From: Candidatus Poribacteria bacterium
Lineage (GTDB): Bacteria > Poribacteria > WGA-4E > DTYX01
Length of the DNA: 5,539 nucleotides
NCBI GenBank assembly: GCA_012961655.1
Contig: DTYX01000625.1
Span: 1-5,539, forward strand
Direction of reading: 5' to 3'
How positions within the stretch are numbered: position 1 is the stretch's first letter; each line of letters opens with the position of its first letter. Below, piece after piece: positions 1 through 5,539 of this stretch. A program made the translations under genes and the position numbers. Below the pieces are notes generated by a model that saw only the letters and a list, made by a program, of their open reading frames with translations, did no database searches and was not told the origin of the DNA.

Positions 1-37
1 AAAACTATTGAAACTTATTTAACAATGCAGTAGGCTC

Positions 38-65
38 GGAATTCGGATTTCGGAATTTGGAATTA
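38..65. repeat. Four tandem 7-bp repeats (GGAWTTN)
   Basis: Four head-to-tail heptamers are directly visible: GGAATTC (38-44), GGATTTC (45-51), GGAATTT (52-58) and GGAATTA (59-65). They differ only in the fourth and last bases. The array lies in non-coding DNA about 110 bp upstream of the glycosidase-like gene. Degenerate heptamer arrays often mark slipped-strand expansion in intergenic spacers; no function can be assigned from this copy alone. Confidence 0.7.
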
Positions 66-146
66 ACATTGTAGGCATTTTAAATTACAGAGGAAGCCCA
101 AGAAACCTCCCGCCGTAAGGCATTGTAAACATCGTAGGCATTTTAA
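65..146. repeat. 19-bp direct repeat pair in the leader
   Basis: AACATTGTAGGCATTTTAA (65-83) recurs at 128-146 with one mismatch (T70 versus C133), 63 bp apart. Both copies are followed by a purine-rich, Shine-Dalgarno-like tract: ACAGAGGAAG (87-96) and TCAGAGGGAG (147-156). The pair could be a local duplication of a leader segment, paired binding sites for a regulator, or two members of a dispersed genomic repeat. A weaker related string (AACAATGCAGTAGGC) begins at 21. Confidence 0.65.
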
Positions 147-177
147 TCAGAGGGAGTTGCATCGCGTAAGTCTTAAA

Positions 178-2025
178 ATGGAAAGGATGGTGGTTAGCGT
201 GTTTGTTATGTATGCATCGCTTTGTTGTATGTTGGTCGCAATAACCGAAGAAGCAGTCTCAGCGCGTCCGTTCATCAAAGCAAGTGATGTCGTGTTCATG
301 TATCCCGCGGAAGGCCCATCCCAATATGACGCCTATTCGGGAACTGTTGTGGGATGGGCTGGACGCCCACGCACGCGAAACACTCAGGAGGTGGAGGCGT
401 TCCGAAGGCGCGTGGAGGAGGCGCACAAACGCGGCATGCGCTATTGCGCTAGCGACGACTTCCTCGTGGACTTCCGAGGCTTCATCGACTTCCGCCCCGA
501 TAACTTTATGGACGCCACTTGCCGTGACCTTGACGATAATCCCATTCGCGTCCCGTGGCTTTGGGACCATGAATACAAAGGTCATCCGGCGTATTGGTGG
601 TGTACGAACAACCCAGATTATCAAGCATATCTGCGCGACCAAGCAGAGCGCGGGTGTATGGCGCCGATAGATGGACTACACATCGACGATTACAGCGGAA
701 CATCGGCTTGCTCAGCTTATAACGGTGGTTGCTTCTGCCGTTATTGTATGGAAGGGTTTCGCGAATATCTGAGCCAACAATTCTCGCCAGCATGGTTGCG
801 GGAGATGGGAATTGAGAAGATAGACGAGTTTGACTATCGCAAATTCCTGAAGTCGAAGGACATTACCGCTGAGCAGTTCAAAAAAGCGCGGCATGAATGT
901 CCTCTGGGCGATGTATTTCAGGATTTTCAAAACTCACGCATGAAGCGGATGGTGCAGGAGATTTTCGAGTATGCCGAACAACTTCGCGGAAAACCGCTCC
1001 TGCGAAGCGTGAATTCAAGCGCATCATCGCCGCGCGCCCTGCTGCCGGCGCCATTGATTGATTTCTTCTGCGGTGAAGTGCCGCATCACGCCGAAAACGC
1101 TCAACCACCAATTGAGCCTGTCTTCGTGTTTCGACTCGTTGAAGCTCTCAGGCGACGGCAAACAGCGACAGCGGCGGGACACGATTGGGCGTGGATTAAA
1201 GCTCATGAGAAACCGGGACTCGTGCGTAACTGGATAGCACAGGCGTATGCTTTCGGCAGCGTCTTTATGGTTCCGCACCGACAGTGGTGTTACAATGCCG
1301 AGTTTGGTACACATTGGTGGCATGGGAAACCGGAGGATTTTGCGTATATCTATCGTTTCGTGCGCGAACACTCACCGCTTTTGGATGGATATGTTCACTT
1401 CGTTCACCAACGCCTTCGGCTTATGGTATCGCTCGCCAACACAGCGCTCATTTACACCAACGCGAATTTCGCTGAAATTAGAGATGCGGCGTTGAAACTG
1501 ACCGAAGCCAATATTCCATACGCGATAATCGTCGCCGACGAGGAGTTATCTATGTGCTTGACCGCGGAAGCTATCGAGTTATATGAATACATCATCGTAG
1601 GGCCGAAACCGCTACCTGACGAACAAGAGGAGCTTTTGAAAAACTCCGAAGCGCAGGTGGTACAGTGGGAAAATCTATCAGGATTGCCGGATGTGATAAA
1701 TAAGAGTCTAATTGTCGAAGGTTCTGACCGCATACGCACATCAATCCGATATAACCCCGATGATTCTAGCGCGCCAATTGTCTGCCACCTGCTCAATCAG
1801 AATTACGAACTGGAAAAAGATGAAGTTTATCCCGTAGACGTCCGAGTGACACTCAACAGAGATTTGCTAGACAAGGCTACAGGAAACTCCAAAATTCGTA
1901 CAGTAGTAATTCATAGCCCGAGGCGGGCGCTAATAGAACTACCAGTTATGAATACCGATGATACTATCTCGTTTGAAATCAAAGATTTGGGTCTGTGGAC
2001 TATAGTTGAGTTGAGAAACAGTTGA
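178..2025 (+). CDS. Secreted glycoside-hydrolase-like protein (GHL6/GH42-like)
   Basis: This is an exported protein of about 615 residues, probably acting on polysaccharide or oligosaccharide outside the cytoplasm; the substrate is unknown. Numbering below counts from TTG157. The N-terminus has basic and hydrophobic segments (residues 8-29) and a likely signal-peptidase site at AVSA/RPF (about 37). A TIM-barrel-like region covers about 40-410. 'DGLHIDDYSG' (172-181) resembles the strand end carrying an acidic catalytic residue (D177 or D178) in hypothetical glycosyl hydrolase families. It is followed by C192-x-C194-x2-C197 and 'GFREYL', like the metal-binding cysteines of GH42 enzymes and of GHL6. 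'RNWIAQAYAFGSVFMVPH' (357-374) is another barrel segment typical of these families. Residues 425-515 look like a Rossmann-type trimerization domain and 535-620 like a terminal beta sandwich. The start is uncertain: TTG157 abuts its purine tract, and ATG178 and ATG187 lack well-spaced ribosome sites. ATG178 is chosen because it keeps the charged n-region. Family membership is from memory of motifs, and activity is unproven. Confidence 0.75.
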   Translation: MERMVVSVFVMYASLCCMLVAITEEAVSARPFIKASDVVFMYPAEGPSQYDAYSGTVVGWAGRPRTRNTQEVEAFRRRVEEAHKRGMRYCASDDFLVDFRGFIDFRPDNFMDATCRDLDDNPIRVPWLWDHEYKGHPAYWWCTNNPDYQAYLRDQAERGCMAPIDGLHIDDYSGTSACSAYNGGCFCRYCMEGFREYLSQQFSPAWLREMGIEKIDEFDYRKFLKSKDITAEQFKKARHECPLGDVFQDFQNSRMKRMVQEIFEYAEQLRGKPLLRSVNSSASSPRALLPAPLIDFFCGEVPHHAENAQPPIEPVFVFRLVEALRRRQTATAAGHDWAWIKAHEKPGLVRNWIAQAYAFGSVFMVPHRQWCYNAEFGTHWWHGKPEDFAYIYRFVREHSPLLDGYVHFVHQRLRLMVSLANTALIYTNANFAEIRDAALKLTEANIPYAIIVADEELSMCLTAEAIELYEYIIVGPKPLPDEQEELLKNSEAQVVQWENLSGLPDVINKSLIVEGSDRIRTSIRYNPDDSSAPIVCHLLNQNYELEKDEVYPVDVRVTLNRDLLDKATGNSKIRTVVIHSPRRALIELPVMNTDDTISFEIKDLGLWTIVELRNS

Positions 2026-2070
2026 GACATGAGAAGGCGTTATCGATTTACCATCGCTTCTCCGAAACAA

Positions 2071-2100
2071 CCGGCCGAAGTCTTGCGACTTCGGCTACGG
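2071..2100. other. Strong hairpin; possible terminator or REP-like element
   Basis: GCCGAAGTC (2074-2082) pairs perfectly with GACTTCGGC (2087-2095) around a TTGC loop. Outer CCG (2071-2073) can pair with CGG (2098-2100) across a two-base TA bulge. The hairpin starts 46 bp after the stop of the glycosidase-like gene, in a 132-bp gap before the next gene. This position suits a terminator or a transcript-stabilising stem. No T-run follows directly (TACGGAAATTTTATC), so a classical Rho-independent terminator is not well supported. The compact GC-rich palindrome could instead be a dispersed REP-type repeat. Confidence 0.6.
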
Positions 2101-2157
2101 AAATTTTATCCCATGATGTTAAAATACGCTCAAAAGAATATATGCTAACGAGAAATT

Positions 2158-2922
2158 ATGTTTTTTGTATTATCCAAGACTCTTTCTTTTTTGACTTATC
2201 CTCTTTTTCTGTCGGTTCTTCTACTTATTCTGTTCATATTCTTCAGGAAGCGTTATCCGAAAGTCGCTAGGATTATTTTCCACATCGCTCTTATAGGACT
2301 GTATATCTTCTCCATTGCTCCCATAGCTGACCTACTTCTGCTTCCTCTCGAGTTTCCTTTTGAAAAACAAAACCCACCCGAAAAAGTAGAAGCCATCGTC
2401 GTTTTGTCTGGCATGGTGGACTTGCAGCGTTCTCACGCGGGGCGAATAGAACTTAGCTCATCTAGTGAAAGAATTATTGAGGGAATACTTCTTGCCAAAG
2501 ATTACCCTGATTCCCTTTTGATTCTCAGCGGAGGAAGCGGAAATCTGTTCGACCAATCGAAAAGCGAAGCAAATTTGATGAAAATTCTAGCGCTTAGGTT
2601 TGGAATCTCTGAGGATAGGATTCGCCTGGATATTCAATCGCGGAACACCTATGAAAACGCAGTGGAGAGCAAGAAAATTCTGGTTAAAGAGAACATCTCT
2701 TCTTTTGTGCTTGTTACCTCCGCTTCTCACATGAAACGCGCTCTGGGCTGCTTTCGAAAAGTGGAATTAAACCCCATTCCTTATGCCGTAGATTTTAGAA
2801 ACCATCTGGGACAATATGGCTTGTTTTCATTCCTTCCCCAAGCGAGAAGTTTGATGCAATCGACAGCGGCTATTCATGAATATGTTGGAATTATAACTTA
2901 TAAATTCAGAGGCTATCTCTGA
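2158..2922 (+). CDS. YdcF/ElyC/SanA-family (DUF218) membrane protein
   Basis: This 254-residue protein closely matches the size and layout of E. coli ElyC: two N-terminal membrane helices (about 11-29 and 39-60) followed by a soluble alpha/beta DUF218 domain (about 77-245). Family motifs are clear and in order: AIVVLSG (79-85), ERIIEG (104-109), LLILSGG (120-126), SRNTYENA (161-168) and LVTSASHMKRA (185-195), followed by PIPYAVDF (207-213). ElyC and SanA relatives affect envelope integrity, peptidoglycan and lipid-carrier metabolism in E. coli; the biochemical reaction is not settled. The orthologous role here is inferred only from family and topology. The ribosome site is weak (GAGA, 2150-2153), and no good alternative start exists. 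It ends 18 bp before the nuclease-like gene, so the two may share a transcript. Confidence is high for the family and low for the physiological role. Confidence 0.88.
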   Translation: MFFVLSKTLSFLTYPLFLSVLLLILFIFFRKRYPKVARIIFHIALIGLYIFSIAPIADLLLLPLEFPFEKQNPPEKVEAIVVLSGMVDLQRSHAGRIELSSSSERIIEGILLAKDYPDSLLILSGGSGNLFDQSKSEANLMKILALRFGISEDRIRLDIQSRNTYENAVESKKILVKENISSFVLVTSASHMKRALGCFRKVELNPIPYAVDFRNHLGQYGLFSFLPQARSLMQSTAAIHEYVGIITYKFRGYL

Positions 2923-2940
2923 GCGAGGGATTCAGCGACA

Positions 2941-4134
2941 ATGAATGATTACAATAAAAAAGCTCACATCGCGTTGCCAACATCTGCATATCGGCGCGGC
3001 GCGGCGTTTGAATATCTGATTTTGAGCTATTACAATTCGTTCAGCGCAGTGCAGGTCGAGGAGTGGTCAAGCTGCGTTTATGGCAAATCAGGGAAGTTAT
3101 ATCAATGCGATGGGATTTTACATGATGGCAGCAAACGTTATTTGTTCGAAGCGAAATTTTTCAAAGACAGACCCGCATCTATACGTGATATACACCCGGA
3201 GAGAAGAGAGGAAGCTGCAACTGACCTTGACTGCGATGGCATTTTGTGTGTCTCGTTAAATGGGTTTGATAATAGCGTTCGGACATGGCAGCGCAAAAGC
3301 CCGTTGGAGATAATTTTGTTGGGATGGGAGGACTTACGCTTACACATTTTGTCGAGGATTTCAGAATTTTCAACGGTGTTGCTGGATAACATTCAGATTT
3401 TTGACAGAATGGCTATCAGCGCTTCGGGCAGCAAATTACATTTTACCGAAAAGCCGCTGTGTAAACCATTACAGAAGTTCCCGGAATTTGTCTGCTTTCC
3501 GGATAGTTTGGAGATATGGCTCAGACGTTTGCCTAAATTAGCGGATTATCAGCAACAATTGGCATCGGGACGCTTTTGTTATCTGCCGGAAGAGGAAAAT
3601 ATACAATTTGTCGTTGACAGAGAATCAGATTTAAGTTTATTTGACGCCTGGCAAATCGAAGATACGTTCTTAGGATATTCGGCGAGAACTTACAATGCCA
3701 TGAAAGCCACCGCACGAGCTGTATATGAATGTAATGATTCTGATATCAAAGTAATTCAAAACGCTCTGCGGCGATTAGGCTGGAATACAGGTATGAAAGG
3801 CATCCGAAAAGCTCTCGATGATTTAATTATTCTCGGATTTATTGCCAAGCGACCGGAGGGGATTAAAGTTAAATACTCATTGACGCCGCTGGGTTACACC
3901 TTTGTTGTCGTCGGTTCAAAATCCGCTGATGAAATATTCTTGGCGCAGTTGCAAAAATGGCCGCCGTATCGGTTCACACGTGATGCCATCTTATCGGGTA
4001 AAGTACATCCCAAGCGTGAGGCGCTGATAGAATACTTTAAAGCGCAGTACCGACCCTATGAACCTTACGTGAGATGTATATTCAATCAGAATACGACGGA
4101 TGGAGTGCTGGCATTGTTTAAGAAATTTGGGTGA
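2941..4134 (+). CDS. PD-(D/E)XK nuclease-like protein with winged helix
   Basis: This 397-residue soluble protein looks like a DNA-cleaving or DNA-binding enzyme. The N-terminal part (about 16-140) has the restriction-endonuclease fold pattern: a helix with E24 (RRGAAFEYL), then D57 (YQCDGIL), then E70-A-K72 (LFEAKFF). These give the E...D...ExK set that binds catalytic metal in PD-(D/E)XK nucleases. Downstream, ILCVSLNGF (101-109) and ILLGWEDLRLHI (125-136) resemble core strands and the closing helix of Mrr-type domains. The middle (150-245) is not recognised. Residues about 250-325 read as a winged helix, with recognition-helix-like KGIRKALDDLIILGFI and wing KVKYSLTPLGYTF. ATG2941 has a purine-rich site, GAGGGA (2925-2930), at 10-nt spacing. 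No methyltransferase, helicase or specificity subunit is adjacent, so it is not an ordinary restriction system as seen here. It could be a solitary defence nuclease, a type IV-like enzyme or a repair factor. The fold assignment is fairly firm, the function open. Confidence 0.8.
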   Translation: MNDYNKKAHIALPTSAYRRGAAFEYLILSYYNSFSAVQVEEWSSCVYGKSGKLYQCDGILHDGSKRYLFEAKFFKDRPASIRDIHPERREEAATDLDCDGILCVSLNGFDNSVRTWQRKSPLEIILLGWEDLRLHILSRISEFSTVLLDNIQIFDRMAISASGSKLHFTEKPLCKPLQKFPEFVCFPDSLEIWLRRLPKLADYQQQLASGRFCYLPEEENIQFVVDRESDLSLFDAWQIEDTFLGYSARTYNAMKATARAVYECNDSDIKVIQNALRRLGWNTGMKGIRKALDDLIILGFIAKRPEGIKVKYSLTPLGYTFVVVGSKSADEIFLAQLQKWPPYRFTRDAILSGKVHPKREALIEYFKAQYRPYEPYVRCIFNQNTTDGVLALFKKFG

Positions 4135-4192
4135 GGCAGAATACAGTTATCAAAAGAAATTTCACAGAGTAGTAGATTCAGTTCAATAAAGC

Positions 4193-4219
4193 CGTAGAGC
4201 AGTTTTTCTTCAAACTACG
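4193..4219 (-). terminator. Weak imperfect hairpin in the convergent gap
   Basis: On the minus strand, CGTAG (4219-4215, containing the TAG stop of the dehydratase-like gene) can pair with CTACG (4197-4193), with an inner AT-only stem from TTT/AAA around GAAGAA and an unpaired CTGCT. It sits where a terminator for the minus-strand pair is expected, but it is AT-rich, bulged and followed only by GCTTTATT. The 80-bp gap between the convergent genes (4135-4214) holds nothing else recognisable. Confidence 0.2.
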
Positions 4220-5213
4220 CTTCTGAATTCACAGCCTGGATTAATGCTATGATATAGCCGAACTGGAAGGACCAAGCCGGGCTTATGCGACCAGAAACTC
4301 CGGGGGGAGATTTGTCATCTGGGTGACTTGGCGCGTGGTCAGGCATGAGCATGTAGGGGTACTCTACGTCCCTGAATACTTTTGCCAACTGGTACATATC
4401 GACATCACCTTCATCCGGCCAGACCTCCTGGAATTTATGCAGTCCGCCGCGGATGTTGCGGAAATGTACGTTGAATATCTTTTTCCTTTCGCCGAAATAC
4501 CGCACAATATCGTAGAGTTCTTTTCCGGGCTCCTTTAACCCCTCAGCGGCTGTTCCGCAGCAGAAATTGAATCCGTGATAGGGACTTTCCGCTATCTCAA
4601 CGAAGCGTTTCAACCCCTCAAACACCGGGTAATTCCACCGTTCCACCCCTCTTAAGATGCGCGCCGGGGGGTCGTTGAGATGGGCAGCCATCTGTACTCT
4701 GTTTGCTGCAGCTACCGGAATTACTCTCTCGAGGAAGTAGGAAGCTCGTTCAAACGCCTCTTCACGACTCACCCTGCCGGCTTCTGTCAACGTTTCATTA
4801 TCGAACTTGGAAATGTCGAAGGTGCTGTACATTGAACCGCCACGCCCAAGTGTGCGTTCGGTTCGTTGATGCGGCAGTATGCAAAAATTATAATTCAACC
4901 CTCTGAGACCAGCTTCTCCTGCATTCTCAATTATCCTGCAAATAGCATCGATGTCATAATCGCGTTGCGGTTCTTGGGCGAGAGTAATACTTCTCGGAAT
5001 GCCAATATGAATCATCTCGAGGCTGACGCCTTCTTTTGCGGCTTCTTCCTTATGCCGCAGCAAGGTTTCCACTTCAGTGTTTTCTACTGCGGCATCTATA
5101 TGAGTAACACCGTACCGCAAGAGAAATTGCAACTCTTTTTTTGATGTCCCTATTCCCTGAGCGCCAACGTGCATTTTTGCTTTTTTCCTTTGTTGTCTCT
5201 CCGCTTGATTCAT
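4215..5213 (-). CDS. Mannonate dehydratase-like TIM barrel (divergent UxuA)
   Basis: This 332-residue protein has no signal peptide and is presumably cytoplasmic. Family UxuA/ManD dehydrates D-mannonate to 2-keto-3-deoxy-D-gluconate in hexuronate breakdown. The expected metal ligands appear in order: H178 in AHLNDPP, C218 in NFCCGT, H250 in VHFRNIRGG, and D292 in PDHAPSHPDD. GDVDM (269-273) and the C-terminal GYIIALIQAV (319-328) also match the family. It is shorter than E. coli UxuA (about 394 residues) and departs from the motifs I remember: YNFCILPHQRTERT (108-121) where canonical enzymes have YNFMPV-DW-RT, HLNDPP for HPDDPP, and MPDHAP for RPDHG. The sugar-acid substrate may therefore differ. 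The start ATG5213 overlaps the upstream stop as ATGA and has AAGGAG (5228-5223) at 9-nt spacing. Met14 (5174) is a weaker alternative start. The superfamily is very likely; the exact substrate is unsure. Confidence 0.85.
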   Translation of the reverse strand: MNQAERQQRKKAKMHVGAQGIGTSKKELQFLLRYGVTHIDAAVENTEVETLLRHKEEAAKEGVSLEMIHIGIPRSITLAQEPQRDYDIDAICRIIENAGEAGLRGLNYNFCILPHQRTERTLGRGGSMYSTFDISKFDNETLTEAGRVSREEAFERASYFLERVIPVAAANRVQMAAHLNDPPARILRGVERWNYPVFEGLKRFVEIAESPYHGFNFCCGTAAEGLKEPGKELYDIVRYFGERKKIFNVHFRNIRGGLHKFQEVWPDEGDVDMYQLAKVFRDVEYPYMLMPDHAPSHPDDKSPPGVSGRISPAWSFQFGYIIALIQAVNSEA

Positions 5214-5476
5214 TGTTCAGTTCTCCTTCGGCAACTGTAGATACCGCGTGCAACAGAAGTGTTTGGTAACGTATCAATAGCCTTAAACGCCGCATTTTCC
5301 CAATCCGAGAGGTCGCCATCAATGGTTGGCGTTGTCCGAGGCTGGTAAGCTATCGATTCATCTTCAGGAAGACCAGGAGTAGGTTCGGGAATCAAACCTG
5401 CCAAAACTTCCGAGGATACCATAAAAAGGGCTGCCAAAAGCATGATTATCCCAAAACTAATTCGATGCAGTATCAT
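5210..5476 (-). CDS. Short secreted protein; truncated CBM9-like N-terminus
   Basis: The 88-residue product has a clear signal peptide: basic start MILHR, hydrophobic core IIMLLAALFMV, and probable cleavage at VLA/G (about residue 26). A proline-rich linker follows (GLIPEPTPGLPEDE), then TPTIDGDLSDWENAAFKAID (49-68). That string resembles the first strand of CBM9/DOMON-like carbohydrate-binding domains, where 'IDG-L-DW' is characteristic. The rest of such a domain (normally well over 100 residues) is missing: after TLPN the frame ends in a basic, unstructured-looking tail, YSCRRRTEQ. A real ribosome site (AGGAG, 5489-5485, 8-nt spacing) shows that translation initiates. Its stop overlaps the dehydratase-like start, so it is first in a two-gene minus-strand operon. 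It may be the remnant of a larger secreted protein after an internal deletion, or may now serve as a leader cistron. The domain resemblance rests on a short motif. Confidence 0.6.
   Translation of the reverse strand: MILHRISFGIIMLLAALFMVSSEVLAGLIPEPTPGLPEDESIAYQPRTTPTIDGDLSDWENAAFKAIDTLPNTSVARGIYSCRRRTEQ
5223..5228 (-). promoter_or_regulatory. Ribosome binding site of the dehydratase-like gene
   Basis: The minus strand reads AAGGAG nine bases before ATG5213. It lies inside the 3' end of the preceding short reading frame and, with the ATGA stop-start overlap, indicates translational coupling. It supports the longer start over Met14. Confidence 0.75.
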
Positions 5477-5484
5477 ATTTATGT

Positions 5485-5489
5485 CTCCT
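5485..5489 (-). promoter_or_regulatory. Ribosome binding site of the short secreted protein
   Basis: The minus strand reads TAGGAGACATAAATATG; AGGAG lies 8 bases before ATG5476. This is the strongest reason to treat the 88-residue frame as translated. The remaining 50 bases to the window end show no convincing promoter. Confidence 0.7.
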
Positions 5490-5539
5490 AATATCTGGGT
5501 TCACCCGAAAATTGAGAGAGCATTGCATGAATCAAAAAT

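Noticed and set aside
8..36. Possible promoter: TTGAAA (8-13), 17-bp spacer, TAGGCT (31-36)
   Set aside because: The -10 element matches the consensus at only three of six bases; too weak to annotate.
259..1796. Several open frames on both strands inside the glycosidase-like gene
   Set aside because: They lie fully within a long gene with recognisable domains; their products are rich in unusual residues, lack motifs and lack ribosome sites.
2022..2270. 82-codon frame bridging the gap into the DUF218 gene
   Set aside because: It runs through the hairpin and out of frame over a well-recognised protein, with no motif or ribosome site.
4323..5144. Plus-strand frames opposite the dehydratase-like gene
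   Set aside because: They are antisense to a gene with conserved active-site motifs and show no coding signals.
5074..5322. Minus-strand 82-codon frame overlapping both minus-strand genes
   Set aside because: It was considered as the frameshifted continuation of the CBM9-like domain, but its sequence is basic and low in complexity, without the strands expected of that domain.
5497..5506. Short inverted repeat GGGTTCACCC upstream of the short secreted gene
   Set aside because: The four-base arms with a two-base centre are expected by chance; no second copy or promoter context supports an operator.
1..5539. CRISPR array, tRNA, rRNA, transposase or integrase
   Set aside because: No regularly spaced repeats, RNA gene signatures, terminal inverted repeats or recombinase motifs were seen on either strand.

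Overview
The window holds five genes in three blocks, and none of the organism assignment is certain. The mix suggests an uncultured environmental bacterium with a carbohydrate-centred accessory genome: a secreted glycosidase-like protein with a cysteine cluster, a divergent mannonate-dehydratase-like TIM barrel, and a secreted N-terminal stub containing 'IDGDLSDW', which resembles the start of a CBM9/DOMON-type sugar-binding domain. From memory this combination fits Candidatus Poribacteria or a related PVC/FCB-type marine lineage. That is inference; no rRNA or marker gene is present.

Layout. Positions 1-177 are non-coding and repetitive, with four tandem heptamers (38-65) and a 19-bp direct repeat (65-83 and 128-146). 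A large secreted glycoside-hydrolase-like gene follows (about 178-2025, +). A 132-bp gap contains a perfect 9-bp hairpin (2074-2095). Next come a membrane-anchored YdcF/ElyC/SanA-type (DUF218) protein (2158-2922, +) and, 18 bp later, a PD-(D/E)XK nuclease-like protein with a C-terminal winged helix (2941-4134, +). An 80-bp convergent gap separates these from a minus-strand pair: a short secreted protein (5476-5210) whose stop overlaps, as ATGA, the start of the mannonate-dehydratase-like gene (5213-4215).

How the genes work together. The outer genes fit carbohydrate or uronate use: an exported glycosidase-like protein on one side, a cytoplasmic sugar-acid dehydratase-like enzyme on the other. 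The two middle genes (envelope protein and nuclease) look like an unrelated insertion of accessory genes and may be co-transcribed. The nuclease has no methyltransferase or helicase partner in view, so a defence role is possible but unproven. I found no tRNA, rRNA, CRISPR array, transposase or complete mobile element. The most interesting points are the stand-alone nuclease with winged helix, the motif changes in the mannonate-dehydratase-like enzyme, and the truncated sugar-binding-like reading frame translationally coupled to it.
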